The notes beneath the pieces were generated by a model, which was not told the DNA's origin, did not search any database, and was given only the letters and a program-made list of their open reading frames with translations. Source: JAIBJN01 sp963838795 (GTDB taxonomy: Bacteria > Actinomycetota > Thermoleophilia > Gaiellales > Gaiellaceae). Taken from it: a DNA stretch of 64,000 nt. This document shows positions 54,331 to 63,133 of this stretch, piece by piece. The DNA lies in assembly GCA_963838795.1 (NCBI GenBank), contig CAWISL010000010.1, positions 1 through 64,000 of the forward strand, written 5' to 3'. Made by a program: the position numbers and the translations under genes. How positions within the stretch are numbered: the first letter of the stretch is position 1; the number at the start of each line of letters is the position of its first letter.

Positions 54331-55833
54331 CTAGCCGCGCTCCGCCGCCCAGTCGGCGGGGACGTCGCTGCCGCCCTCTTCGCTCACGCGGGCGCCGAAG
54401 CGGAGGAGCGCCGGATGCTGCGAGATCTTTCCGGCTGCGAGCGCCTCGCCCTGGCGGAACGTCGTCGCCTGCCCGAGCAGGCTCTGCGGGACGAACGAGA
54501 ACACGTCGCCGACGAAGCCGAGGTCGGCGGCCGAGTTCATGCGCATCAGGAGCAGGTTGTCGCACTGGCTGAGCACGTTCTCGTGCACCTTCTGCGGCCG
54601 CTGGGTCGAGACGAGCAGGTACAGGCCGAACTTCCGGCCCTCTCCGGCGATGCGCACGGCGTGCTCCGTTGCGAGCGCGGTCAGCAGGTCGTCCGGCCCC
54701 GACGGGCAGACGTTGTGGGCCTCGTCGATCACGATCAGCACGGGCGAGCGGTCGGCGCGCCGCTCCCAGAGGCGGGCCAGGACTGCCTCGGCGACGAGCG
54801 CCTGTTCCTGGCGGGTCCCGAGCGAGCCGAGGTCGACGACGAGGCAGCGGACCTCCCGGTCGGTCGCGTCCCGCAGGATCGAGCCCTCGGCGCCGCGCGA
54901 CCAGACGCTCCACTCGAGCACGCCGAGGTTCTTGGCGCGATCGACGAGGCGGCGCCCGCTCTCTCCGCCCGAGGCGGCGAGCTCCACCAGCGACGACGGG
55001 TTCCACTCCTCCAACGCCCCCGTGAGCGCCGCGTATTCGTCGCGATCGGCGATCGGGTCGAGTCGGAGCACGGCCGCCTGGGCCGCGGAGCCGAGCTCCG
55101 GAAAGGCCAGCTGGAGCGGGCCGCCGCCGTTCCGCTGCGTCCGGACCGAGACCGAGCCGGCCACCCCTCCATAGCGGGCGGCGAGATCCTCGTCGGCGCC
55201 GTCCCGCACGTTCCCGAGGCGGACGAAGTCGGAGTTGGGATCGAGGATCACGATCCGGAGATCGGTCGCGAGCAGAAGGCGCTCGAGGACGAGGCCGAGC
55301 GAGTAGGTCTTCCCGGACCCGGACTGGCCGCAGAGGAACGTGTGCCGGTCGAAGCCGCCGGCGTCGAGCGCGTAGCGGACGCCCGGCGCGAGCACGAGCT
55401 CCCCGACGTCCAGAGACGCCCGGGCCGGGCGCGTGCGCTCCAGCCAGGCGGCGACCTCGTCCGGCGTCGCGGGGCGCGCTCGGGCATCGTGGAACGGCGC
55501 CCCGTCCCCGGCGAGCACGACGCCTTCGCCCTGGGCGTAGCGGAGCAGAACCTGGCTGTGCGCGGAGAGATCGTCGGCCAGGTTGACGGCGAGCTCGGGG
55601 CCTTCGCGACTCGCCGACTCGAGGGTGATCACCTGCCCGAGCCGCGGCTCGCTCCCGTTTTCCAGCACGACGTAGCCGCCGGACTGAAAGGCCAGGTCGT
55701 GCAGCGAGGCCTGGAACGTGAAGCGTCGCCCGTCGACCGACGTCGCGAGCGGGACGACGGCCTGCTCGAGCTCGCGTCGCAGGCTCCGATAGGCCTCGAG
55801 CCGCGCGTCGAGACCGTCCGTCTCGGGGCTCAT
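54331..55833 (-). CDS. HerA-like ATPase (DUF87)
   Basis: 500 residues: an N-terminal HAS-barrel-type domain (to about 150), then a FtsK/HerA-type motor with Walker A LCGQSGSGKTYS (168-179), DPNSDFVRLG, Walker B VLIVIDEAHNV and STQRP for the sensor strand. HerA helicases pair with NurA nuclease in archaea; bacterial relatives act in DNA translocation or defence. Here it overlaps the RicT-like gene by 4 bases, and no NurA or Sir2 partner is adjacent, so a housekeeping role is likelier than a defence system. Confidence 0.85.
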   Translation of the reverse strand: MSPETDGLDARLEAYRSLRRELEQAVVPLATSVDGRRFTFQASLHDLAFQSGGYVVLENGSEPRLGQVITLESASREGPELAVNLADDLSAHSQVLLRYAQGEGVVLAGDGAPFHDARARPATPDEVAAWLERTRPARASLDVGELVLAPGVRYALDAGGFDRHTFLCGQSGSGKTYSLGLVLERLLLATDLRIVILDPNSDFVRLGNVRDGADEDLAARYGGVAGSVSVRTQRNGGGPLQLAFPELGSAAQAAVLRLDPIADRDEYAALTGALEEWNPSSLVELAASGGESGRRLVDRAKNLGVLEWSVWSRGAEGSILRDATDREVRCLVVDLGSLGTRQEQALVAEAVLARLWERRADRSPVLIVIDEAHNVCPSGPDDLLTALATEHAVRIAGEGRKFGLYLLVSTQRPQKVHENVLSQCDNLLLMRMNSAADLGFVGDVFSFVPQSLLGQATTFRQGEALAAGKISQHPALLRFGARVSEEGGSDVPADWAAERG

Positions 55834-56633
55834 GCCGCGACCTCGCGGCAGTCGTCGATGAGGACGTCGAGACCGGCCTCGCCCTCCTCCAGCTCGACGG
55901 TGCAGGTGTCGGCGAGGACGCTGTAACCCGTGACCAGGCCCTCGCCGTGCGGCGTGAGCACGCGTCTGCCGACGCGCGGCGCCCGGTCGCGGAAGCTCTT
56001 GTAGAGCGGATGCTCGAAGGCGAGGCAGCAGCGCAGACGGCCGCACAGCCCCGTGATCCGTCCGGAGCTCATCGGCAGGTTCTGGTCCTTGGCCATGCGC
56101 AACGTGATCGGCTGCTCGTGCGTCGGAAAGCGGCGGGAGCACTGGCCGCCGCCGCAGAGCCCGTGGTCGCCGCAGAGCCGCGCGCATTCGCGGGGGCCGA
56201 CCGAACGCAGCTCCACCCGTCGGTGGAGCTGCTCGCGGAGCGCTGCCTGAAGCTTGCTCTGGTCAGGCCGGTGCTCGGCCTCGTAGGAGAAGACCAGCCG
56301 CGAGCCGTCGAAGACCAACTCGGCGGCGACCGGCTTCAGCTCGACTCCCTGCGCCTTGACGACCTCCCGGAAGACGCGCATCGCACGCTTCGCTTCCTCG
56401 CGGTTCGCCTCGGCGGTCTCGTGGTCGACCTCCGTCGCGCGACGGACGACCCTCTTCAGCGGTGCGCCCGGCTCGGCGTCGAGCTCGTGGTTGCCCTTGA
56501 CGACCCGGCCGAGCTCCTGCCCACGCGAGGTCTGGCAGATCACCTTCTCGTTCCACGAGAGCTCGAGCCCGCCGGGATCGAAGGAATAGACCTTCCCGCC
56601 GGGCGAGAACACCACGCCCACCGCGATCGTCAT
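55830..56633 (-). CDS. ricT: PSP1-domain protein, RicT/YaaT-like
   Basis: 267 residues: VGVVFSPGGKVYSFDPGG at the start, VFDGSRLVFSYEAEHR, the Cys-rich GDHGLCGGGQCSRRF and GLCGRLRCCLAFEHP, and PRVGRRVLTPHGEG. These are PSP1/RicT features. In Bacillus RicT joins RicA and RicF, binds Fe-S clusters and helps RNase Y mature transcripts. The order RicT-holB-tmk is widely conserved, as seen here. ATG 56633 overlaps the holB stop by 4 bases. Confidence 0.87.
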   Translation of the reverse strand: MTIAVGVVFSPGGKVYSFDPGGLELSWNEKVICQTSRGQELGRVVKGNHELDAEPGAPLKRVVRRATEVDHETAEANREEAKRAMRVFREVVKAQGVELKPVAAELVFDGSRLVFSYEAEHRPDQSKLQAALREQLHRRVELRSVGPRECARLCGDHGLCGGGQCSRRFPTHEQPITLRMAKDQNLPMSSGRITGLCGRLRCCLAFEHPLYKSFRDRAPRVGRRVLTPHGEGLVTGYSVLADTCTVELEEGEAGLDVLIDDCREVAA

Positions 56634-57697
56634 GGCGGAAGTGTGCCTCCCAGCTCGCGTCGGAGCCGGACGAACAGCGCCTCGAGCGCGAGCACCGGCT
56701 GGACGTTGAACTCGAACGAGCGCCACACTTCACGCACCGTGGCGGCCGCCCGCTCGGCGGCCGGGCCCCGCTCGGGCAGGCCGTCGGCGGAGAGCTCGGC
56801 GAGCCGGTCTGAGTTGAGGACTGCGCCCTCCGCCCCGGCGGTCACGACCAGCAGGTCGCGGTACCAGCCGGTGAGAAGGTCAAGAGCGTCGAGAACCTCC
56901 TCGCGCTCCGCGCCCCGGCCTGCCCGCTTGGCGCGCTGCTCGGTTTCGCGTGGAGTCTCGGACGGCCAGGGCTCCTTCTCGGCTTCCGCCCGCGCGCGAC
57001 CAGCACGCTTCTGGGCGAGGTCCGTGACGACGCGCGACGCGTTCCCGGGATCGAAAGCCTGGTCGAGGTAGACCGACCGGGCCAGCTCGATGAGCCCGTC
57101 GCGGCGCTCCTCGGCGTCGGGATCGAGCAGCCGCTCCGCCCGGTCCAGGCGCCCCGCGGCGACCCGGGCGAGCGCGTCGAGCGGCTCGCCCTGAAGCCCG
57201 CGCGAGGAGAGGAACGCCTTGATCGCGCGCTGCGAGAGCCGGCGGAAGGGGACGAGCTGGCAGCGCGACCTGATCGTCGGCGGCAGCAGGCCGAGCTCGT
57301 CTGCGACCAGCACGATCACGGCGTAGGGAGGCGGCTCCTCGAGATCCTTCAGGAGGGCGTCGGCCGCGTCTTCGTTCATGAGGTGCGCCCGCAGGACGAG
57401 ATAGACGCGCCGCTCGGCCTCGAAGGGGCGCATATGCAGGTCGCGGCGAAGGTGGCGGATCGGGTCGATCCTGATCTGGTCGCCGAGCGGCTCGAGCACG
57501 TAGAGATCCGGGTGCACGCCGCGGCCTACCCGGTCGGGATCCTCTAGGAGCTCCGCGGCGAAGGCGAGCGCGGCGCGCCGCTTCCCCACGCCGCGGGGGC
57601 CGTGGAAGAGGTAGGCGTGCGCGGGCCCTTCGTCCAGGGCGGCGCGCAGGAGGCGCTTGGCCTCGTCCTGCTCAGGGAAGGTCTCGAAGCTGTCCAC
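56630..57697 (-). CDS. holB: DNA polymerase III delta' subunit
   Basis: 355 residues of the clamp-loader fold. A degenerate Walker A (FHGPRGVGKR, 31-40), SRCQLVPFRRLS in the sensor region and KDLEEPPPYAVIVLVADE identify delta' rather than gamma/tau. It loads the sliding clamp at replication forks. The GTG at 57697 lies inside the end of tmk (26-base overlap); an upstream extension would only duplicate tmk sequence. The middle has a Lys/Glu-rich insertion (about 225-260). Confidence 0.87.
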   Translation of the reverse strand: MDSFETFPEQDEAKRLLRAALDEGPAHAYLFHGPRGVGKRRAALAFAAELLEDPDRVGRGVHPDLYVLEPLGDQIRIDPIRHLRRDLHMRPFEAERRVYLVLRAHLMNEDAADALLKDLEEPPPYAVIVLVADELGLLPPTIRSRCQLVPFRRLSQRAIKAFLSSRGLQGEPLDALARVAAGRLDRAERLLDPDAEERRDGLIELARSVYLDQAFDPGNASRVVTDLAQKRAGRARAEAEKEPWPSETPRETEQRAKRAGRGAEREEVLDALDLLTGWYRDLLVVTAGAEGAVLNSDRLAELSADGLPERGPAAERAAATVREVWRSFEFNVQPVLALEALFVRLRRELGGTLPP

Positions 57698-58268
57698 GGA
57701 CGATCTCGGCGATATCTTCGCGGTTGAGGGCGCCGTCGAGCACGACAACCCGCTGCGCGAAGACCCGCGCGATCTCACGGTAGGCGCGGTCGACCTCCTC
57801 CGCGAAGGCGGCTCCCTCCCGCTCGATGCGGTCGGCCTCCCCGCTCCGCCGGGCCGCGGCCTCGGCCGGCGGCAAGAGGATGAGGAAGGTCTTGTCGGGA
57901 AGGAGCCCGCTCGTGGCCAGCAGGTTGAGCTCGAGCACGCGCTCGACTCCCAGGCCGCGGGCCAGCCCCTGGTAGGCGAGCGAGGAGTCGAGGTAGCGAT
58001 CAGAGACGACGTCTGCGCTGCGGGCGAGCGCGGGCCGGATCACCTCGTCAACGAGCTGAGACCGGGCGGCGGCGAACAGCGATGCCTCGGCCCAGGGGGC
58101 CAGACCCTCCCCGTGGAGCAGGATCTCGCGGATCTGCTCGCCGATGCGGGTTCCCCCGGGCTCGCGGGTGAGCACGACCTCCCGTCCCTCTGACCGAAGC
58201 CGCTCTGCGAGCAGCTGGGCCTGCGTGGACTTCCCCGACCCGTCCACTCCTTCGAAGGTCACGAACAT
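57672..58268 (-). CDS. tmk: Thymidylate kinase
   Basis: 198 residues, normal length. P-loop FEGVDGSGKST (5-15), REPGGTRIGEQIR, the DRY-type VSDRYLDSSLAYQG and a Lid with Arg-rich AAARRSGEADRIE are all present. It converts dTMP to dTDP for DNA synthesis. The start ATG 58268 is 22 bases from the divergent epimerase gene. It heads the leftward operon tmk-holB-ricT-herA-like. Confidence 0.94.
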   Translation of the reverse strand: MFVTFEGVDGSGKSTQAQLLAERLRSEGREVVLTREPGGTRIGEQIREILLHGEGLAPWAEASLFAAARSQLVDEVIRPALARSADVVSDRYLDSSLAYQGLARGLGVERVLELNLLATSGLLPDKTFLILLPPAEAAARRSGEADRIEREGAAFAEEVDRAYREIARVFAQRVVVLDGALNREDIAEIVRGQLRDLP

Positions 58269-58290
58269 GCGAGCGCCGTAGGATACGCGC

Positions 58291-59211
58291 GTGCGGGCGA
58301 TCGTCACAGGGGGCGCGGGCTTCATCGGCTCGCACGTCGTCGACGCGCTGGTCGACCGCGGAGAGGAGGTCGTCGTCCTCGACGATCTCTCCCACGGCAA
58401 GCCGGAGAACGTCAATCCCGGCGCCGAGCTCGTCGTCGCGGACATCCGCGACCGGGAGGCCGTCGAGGAGGTGTTCGGTGAGGCGCGCCCGGAGGCCTGC
58501 CTGCACCTGGCCGCGCAGGCCGACGTTCGCGTCTCGATCGCGCGCCCCGACTTCGACGGAGAGGTCAACGTGCTGGGGACGATCCGCCTCCTGGAGGCGG
58601 CGCGGAAGCACGGGGCCCGCATCGTCTTCGCCTCGACCGGCGGTGCCATCTACGGGGAGTGCGCCGAGCCGGCCTCGGAGTCGGCGCCTCGCGAGCCGCT
58701 CTCCCAGTACGGGACGTCGAAGCTCGCCGGGGAGGAGTACCTGGCCACGTACAACCGGCTTTATGGAACCCAGCACACGGCGCTTCGTTACGGGAACGTG
58801 TTCGGGCCCCGCCAGGATCCCCACGGCGAGGCCGGCGTCGTCGCCATCTTCCTGGGTCTCCTGGCCCGCGGAGAGGCGCCGCACATCTTCGGCGACGGCA
58901 CGCAGCAGCGCGACTACGTCTACGTGGGCGACGTCGCCGCGGTGACGGTCGCAGCCCTCGAGCGGCCAGCCGGGGTCTTCAACGTGGGCACGGGTATCGC
59001 CACATCCGTGCTCGAGCTCTTCGAGGCCTGCCGGCGGGCCTCCGGCGTCGACGTCGAGCCCGTTTTCGATCCCCCGCGCCTCGGCGAGCTGCAGCGAAGC
59101 GTCCTCGACGCCGGGCTCGCGGAGCGTGAGCTCGGGTACACCGCCGAGACGTCGTTCGACGACGGCATCGCAGCGGCGTGGACGTTCATTCGGGCGGCCA
59201 GCATTCATTAG
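58291..59211 (+). CDS. NAD-dependent sugar-nucleotide epimerase (GalE-like SDR)
   Basis: 306 residues of the extended SDR family: TGGAGFIGSHVVDALVDRG (6-24), VVLDDLSHGKPENV, HLAAQADVRVSIA, the catalytic YGTSKLAGE (Y-x3-K), LRYGNVFGPRQDP and FGDGTQQRDYVYVGDVA. This is the pattern of UDP-glucose 4-epimerases and UDP-glucuronate or dTDP-sugar relatives. The product would serve cell-envelope sugars. GTG 58291 begins right at the first strand. The substrate cannot be fixed from sequence. Confidence 0.85.
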   Translation: MRAIVTGGAGFIGSHVVDALVDRGEEVVVLDDLSHGKPENVNPGAELVVADIRDREAVEEVFGEARPEACLHLAAQADVRVSIARPDFDGEVNVLGTIRLLEAARKHGARIVFASTGGAIYGECAEPASESAPREPLSQYGTSKLAGEEYLATYNRLYGTQHTALRYGNVFGPRQDPHGEAGVVAIFLGLLARGEAPHIFGDGTQQRDYVYVGDVAAVTVAALERPAGVFNVGTGIATSVLELFEACRRASGVDVEPVFDPPRLGELQRSVLDAGLAERELGYTAETSFDDGIAAAWTFIRAASIH

Positions 59212-59259
59212 CTAGAACCCGGAAGGAGAGCACGACCGCGGGGCGAACTAGACCGGCCC

Positions 59260-59829
59260 GTGGAGAATCGCGCAGACCTTCCCACCACCCCGCCCTGGCG
59301 CTCCGCCGCGTTCATCGCCGCGTCGGTGGCCACCGTCGAGCTCCTCATCCTGCTGGTCGTCGGCATCTGGCTGTTCGGCAAGTTCTTCTCGGACGAGGTG
59401 AGCAAGGCGACCGACCCGACGACGGTCGCCCGGGTGGCCGTGGAGCGCCAGCTCGAGGCACAAGGCCTCCAGGAGGAGCCAGCATCGGCGACGTCGGACG
59501 CCAAGGCTCTGCTCGCCCGCGGCGAGACGTCCGTGCTCGTCCTGAACGGCAACGGCGTCACCGGCGCAGCGTCCGGGACCGCCCGCAAGGTGCGCAAGAA
59601 GGACTACCTGCTCGCCGGAACGGGGAACGCCGCCAACACCGACTACCCGCGCTCGCTCGTCATGTACCGGCCCGGCTACGAGGCGGAGGCGCGCCGGCTC
59701 GCGAAGGACGTCAACATCCGCCGTGTGGTGCCGCTCGACGGCATGCGCAAGGGCGAGCTCCAGGGCGCGCACGTCGCCTTGATCATCGGCGGCTATAGCG
59801 CCTCCGCGGCCCGGCCGCAGCTAGATTAG
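59260..59829 (+). CDS. Membrane-anchored LytR_C-domain protein
   Basis: 189 residues. A single membrane helix (about 21-43, VATVELLILLVVGIWLFGKF) is followed by a hydrophilic stalk and a LytR C-terminal domain (about 85-185): SVLVLNGNGVTGAASGTARK, VMYRPGYEAEARRLA and VALIIGGY. Alone, this domain occurs in actinobacterial envelope proteins, without the LytR-CpsA-Psr catalytic domain. The GTG at 59260 is preceded by no strong ribosome site. hemE starts 4 bases after its stop, so they share a message. Confidence 0.82.
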   Translation: MENRADLPTTPPWRSAAFIAASVATVELLILLVVGIWLFGKFFSDEVSKATDPTTVARVAVERQLEAQGLQEEPASATSDAKALLARGETSVLVLNGNGVTGAASGTARKVRKKDYLLAGTGNAANTDYPRSLVMYRPGYEAEARRLAKDVNIRRVVPLDGMRKGELQGAHVALIIGGYSASAARPQLD

Positions 59830-59833
59830 AGGC

Positions 59834-60868
59834 GTGGCCGATCCTCTTCTCGTGCGCGCCTCCAGGCGCGAGCACGTCGAGCGCACGCCGGTCTGGTTCA
59901 TGCGCCAGGCCGGGCGATCGCTGCCCGAGTACCGCGAGATCCGCGAGCGGCACAGCCTCTTCGAGGTTTGCCGGCAGCCCGAGCTCTGCGCCGAGGTGAC
60001 GTTGCAGCCCGTCCGCCGTCACGGCGTGGACGCGGCTGTGATGTTCGCCGACATCATGCTCCCGGTCATCGGCATGGGAGTCGACGTCGACCTCGTCGAC
60101 GGCGTCGGGCCGGTCGTGGCGGAACCGATCGCCGAGCTGGCAGACGTCGAGCGGTTGCGAGTGCCCGAGCCCGAGGAGTCGGTGCCCTTTCTCCTCGAGG
60201 CCGTTCGCCTGGTTCGCGAGGAGCTCGACGACGATCAGGCCGTCGTCGGCTTCGCCGGCGGCCCGTTCACGGTCGCCGGATATCTCATCGAGGGCAAGCC
60301 GACGCGCGACTTCGTGAAGACGAAAACCTGCATGTACGCCGCGCCCGAGACCTGGCACGCGTTGATGAGCAAGCTCACGGACACCTTCACGGCCTATCTG
60401 CGGGCCACTGTGGGCGCAGGCGCCGACGTCGTCCAGCTCTTCGACTCCTGGGTGGGCGCCCTGTCGGTGGACGACTATCGCGAGTTCGTCGCTCCCTACT
60501 CGGCCCGACTTCTCGGCGCCGTGGAGGCGCCGACGATCCACTTCGGCACCGGGACGACGCACCTGCTCCGGGAGATGAAGGCCGTGGGCGGCGACGTCAT
60601 CGGGCTCGACTGGCGTGTCCCGATCGATCGCTGCTGGGAGTCGCTCGGCTCGGGCCGGGGCGTACAGGGCAACCTCGACCCCACGGTCCTCCTCGGGCCC
60701 TGGGAGCGAGTCGAGGCGTCGACGGTCCGCATCCTCGACGCCGTCGCGGGTCGGCGCGGTCACATCTTCAACCTCGGCCACGGAGTCCTCCCGGATACCG
60801 ACCCGGCCGACCTCGGCCGGCTCGTCGAGCTCGTGCGCGAGCGCACCTCCGTCGAAGTCACCGCTTGA
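59834..60868 (+). CDS. hemE: Uroporphyrinogen decarboxylase
   Basis: 344 residues. The substrate-binding FMRQAGRSLPEYREIR (22-37), VMFADIMLPVIGMGVD, VVGFAGGPFTVAGYLIEG, FDSWVGALS and HFGTGTTHLL are hemE hallmarks with the catalytic Asp in FADI. It decarboxylates uroporphyrinogen III to coproporphyrinogen III. GTG start at 59834. Its TGA overlaps the TTG of hemH (TTGA), so translation is coupled. Confidence 0.95.
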   Translation: MADPLLVRASRREHVERTPVWFMRQAGRSLPEYREIRERHSLFEVCRQPELCAEVTLQPVRRHGVDAAVMFADIMLPVIGMGVDVDLVDGVGPVVAEPIAELADVERLRVPEPEESVPFLLEAVRLVREELDDDQAVVGFAGGPFTVAGYLIEGKPTRDFVKTKTCMYAAPETWHALMSKLTDTFTAYLRATVGAGADVVQLFDSWVGALSVDDYREFVAPYSARLLGAVEAPTIHFGTGTTHLLREMKAVGGDVIGLDWRVPIDRCWESLGSGRGVQGNLDPTVLLGPWERVEASTVRILDAVAGRRGHIFNLGHGVLPDTDPADLGRLVELVRERTSVEVTA

Positions 60869-61764
60869 CCGCCGAGGACACACGAACTGCGGTCATCCTC
60901 ATGGCCTACGGGAGCCCCGAGCGGCCGGAGGACATCCCCGCCTACTTCTCCGACATCCGCGGCGGCCAGCCGGTGCCGCAGGAGGCCGTGGACGAACTGG
61001 TCGAGCGCTATCGCCGCATTGGTGGCACCTCGCCGCTGAACCGCATCACGGAGGCGCAACGGGCGAGCCTGGAGGAGGCGACCGGCCTGCCCGTCTACGT
61101 GGGCATGAAGCACTGGCGCCCGTGGATCCCGGAGGCCGTGGAGCAGGCGGTCGGAGACGGGGCCGAGCGGCTCGTCGGGCTCGTGCTGGCGCCGCACTAC
61201 TCGCACATCTCGATCGGCGGGTACCGCGACCGGCTCGAGCAGGGCCTCGACCGCCGCGCCGAACTGGTCTTCGTCGAGAGCTGGCACGACCACGAGCCGT
61301 ACATCGCCCTCCTGGCCGACCGCGTGCGCGGCACGGACGCGCACGTCGTCTTCACGGCCCACAGCCTCCCGGAGCGGATAATCGCCGAGGGCGATCCCTA
61401 CCGCGACCAGCTGCTCGAGACCTCGCGCCTCGTTGCCGAGCGCGCCGGCATCTCCACCTGGTCGTTCGCGTTCCAGAGCGAGAGCCCTACCGGAGAGCCC
61501 TGGCTCGGCCCCGACATCCTCGTCGAGCTCGAGTCGCTGTGCGAACGCGGGGTCCGCACGGTGCTGGTCGCGCCGGTCGGCTTCGTCAGCGATCACCTCG
61601 AGATCCTCTGGGACCTCGACGTCGAGGCCTGTGAGAAGGCCGCCGAGCTGGGCCTCGAGCTCGACCGGATCGACTCCCCGAACGATGACCCTGCCTTCAT
61701 CCGGGCGCTCGCGGACCTCGTGGAGAAGGCCTCCGCCGCCGAAGCACGAATCGGAGTCCGATGA
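60865..61764 (+). CDS. hemH: Ferrochelatase (coproporphyrin type expected)
   Basis: 299 residues: LMAYGSPERPEDIPAYFSDI, LVLAPHYSHISIGGYRDRL with the metal-binding His, VVFTAHSLPERI, SFAFQSESPTGEPWLGPD and PVGFVSDHLEILWDLDVEA with the catalytic Glu. In actinobacteria this enzyme inserts iron into coproporphyrin III rather than protoporphyrin IX; that role is inferred from taxonomy. The TTG start at 60865 overlaps the hemE stop. Neither an oxidase (hemY/cgoX) nor hemQ/chdC lies in this window. Confidence 0.93.
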   Translation: MTAEDTRTAVILMAYGSPERPEDIPAYFSDIRGGQPVPQEAVDELVERYRRIGGTSPLNRITEAQRASLEEATGLPVYVGMKHWRPWIPEAVEQAVGDGAERLVGLVLAPHYSHISIGGYRDRLEQGLDRRAELVFVESWHDHEPYIALLADRVRGTDAHVVFTAHSLPERIIAEGDPYRDQLLETSRLVAERAGISTWSFAFQSESPTGEPWLGPDILVELESLCERGVRTVLVAPVGFVSDHLEILWDLDVEACEKAAELGLELDRIDSPNDDPAFIRALADLVEKASAAEARIGVR

Positions 61765-62036
61765 GCGCGACCTCCCGCAGCTGTCCAGACTGGCCCGTCC
61801 TCCTCGAGGTCGCGCCCGACCTCCACTTCAAGCACTACACCCTCGGCGAGGCGCGCCTGCCCGCGGAGGTGATCGTCAACCTGCCGGACATCCCGCTCGA
61901 GGCCGTGGCTCTCTGCGCCGACCTCGAGCACAACGTGTTCAACCCCAACCACACCGACCCGCGAGTCGCCGCCGCCCTGGCGGACACTTACTGGTACTCG
62001 CTGACGGAGTGGTCGAAGCAGTCTCCGCGGGCGTAG
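61761..62036 (+). CDS. Small protein of unknown function in the heme operon
   Basis: 91 residues, no family recognised. ATG 61761 overlaps the hemH TGA (ATGA), and the coding signal is strong throughout. Visible features: a Cys in SCPDWPVLLEVAPDLHFKHYT (first half), a His-containing strand, LPAEVIVNLPDIPLEAVALCADLEH, here in part, and a final ALADTYWYSLTEWSKQS. It is predicted soluble with alpha/beta content. Coupling to hemH suggests a part in porphyrin or iron handling, but that is inference only. Confidence 0.65.
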   Translation: MSATSRSCPDWPVLLEVAPDLHFKHYTLGEARLPAEVIVNLPDIPLEAVALCADLEHNVFNPNHTDPRVAAALADTYWYSLTEWSKQSPRA

Positions 62037-62046
62037 TCTTCGTCCG

Positions 62047-62280
62047 GTGGGGAAGGGCTACGCCGAAGGGCCGGCTGCCGAAGAGCGCTTCGCCGATCTC
62101 GAGCGCGCCGAGCGCGGCGGCGAAGCCGAGGCCGCAGCGGAGCGCGCCGCCGTGTACGGCTCCACGGACGCCGACCCGGAACGCCACTTCCTCGGCTGGC
62201 TCGACGAGGTCGACCCGGACGCGCTGTTCGCCAGCGGCGAGGCCTGGGGCCTGAAGGTCGTCAAGCGCCGCGAGCGCTAG
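62047..62280 (+). CDS. Small acidic protein of unknown function
   Basis: 77 residues from GTG 62047. The first half is an Ala/Glu-rich helix (EERFADLERAERGGEAEAAA); the second half reads DPERHFLGWLDEVDPDALF and GLKVVKRRER. No family recognised. It follows the previous small gene by 10 bases on the same strand, so it is the last gene of the hemE operon. Its stop overlaps that of the convergent methyltransferase. Confidence 0.55.
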   Translation: MGKGYAEGPAAEERFADLERAERGGEAEAAAERAAVYGSTDADPERHFLGWLDEVDPDALFASGEAWGLKVVKRRER

Positions 62281-63047
62281 CGGCGCTTGGCCCAGTAGAC
62301 GTCGGTTCGGTACGGAAGCTCGACCTCGCCGCGCCCGCGGGTCTGCGAGTCGGTGGCGAGCAGGTCCCGCACCGCGCCGAGGACGCGCTCCCGCTCGGGC
62401 TCCGGCAGAGCGGCTACGAAGCTGACCGACGCGACGCGGGCGACGACACCGTCGGGAGTCAGGCGGTGGACGTGTCTCGACTCCGCGTGGCCCACCGGGC
62501 CGAAGAAGGTCGTCCGTTCGAACGCCTCCAGCCGGGCGTCGGAGAGGTGGCTGGGCGCCTCGCCTCGATGCGGCTCCATGATCTCGGTGAGCCGAGCCAC
62601 CCAGCAGACGCTCGTATCGCGGGCGTTCCAAAGCAGCCCGATCCCGCCGCCCGGCCGGAGGACGCGGTGAATCTCGGCGAGCGCCTCGTCGCCCCGGAAC
62701 CAGTGGAACGCCTGGCCCACCGTGACGGCGTCCACCGAGCCGGTGGCGAGCGGGATCGCCTCGGCGGTGCCCGGCAGCGCCCTCACGCCCGGAAGCGCCC
62801 GCTCGAGGACGGCGCGCATCTCGGCGACGGGCTCCACCGCCACCACCGCCGCACCGGTGCCGACCAGAAGCGCGGTCAGCTTGCCCGTGCCTGCCGCGAG
62901 GTCGAGGACGAGCCGGCCGGGCCCGAGACGGAGCTCACGCGCGAGCCGAGCGACGGCAGCGGGCGGATACGTCGGGCGGCTCTCCTCGTACGCTTCGGCC
63001 GCGAAGGAGAACCCGCGCGCGGCCGCCTCGTGGATCTCGGCGTCCAT
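62277..63047 (-). CDS. SAM-dependent class-I methyltransferase
   Basis: 256 residues: YPPAAVARLARELRLGPGRLVLDLAAGTGKLT (noted in part) contains motif I LDLAAGTGKLT, followed by VEPVAEMRAVLERALP, GTAEAIPLATGSVDAVTVGQAFHWF and EIHRVLRPGGGIGLLWN. This is the UbiE/Methyltransf_11 type; the substrate is unknown. ATG 63047 (MDAEIHEAAARGFSF) is the natural family start; a longer frame to 63155 would overlap the divergent hydrolase gene. Small-molecule methylation is expected. Confidence 0.85.
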   Translation of the reverse strand: MDAEIHEAAARGFSFAAEAYEESRPTYPPAAVARLARELRLGPGRLVLDLAAGTGKLTALLVGTGAAVVAVEPVAEMRAVLERALPGVRALPGTAEAIPLATGSVDAVTVGQAFHWFRGDEALAEIHRVLRPGGGIGLLWNARDTSVCWVARLTEIMEPHRGEAPSHLSDARLEAFERTTFFGPVGHAESRHVHRLTPDGVVARVASVSFVAALPEPERERVLGAVRDLLATDSQTRGRGEVELPYRTDVYWAKRR

Positions 63048-63133
63048 CTCGGAAAGCGTACGGAGTCCCAGGCAGCGAGAGGCCCGAGCATCTACGGTTC
63101 CCGCACCACACCACGAGCCTGGAGGGCCGCCGC

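Noticed and set aside
54331..55833. HerA-like ATPase as part of a phage-defence system
   Set aside because: No nuclease, Sir2 or DUF4297-type partner adjoins it; the neighbours are RicT, holB and tmk, so a housekeeping role is more likely.
53845..55926. 693-codon rightward frame across the stress-protein and HerA-like genes
   Set aside because: Crosses two well-supported leftward genes and has the composition of an antisense shadow.
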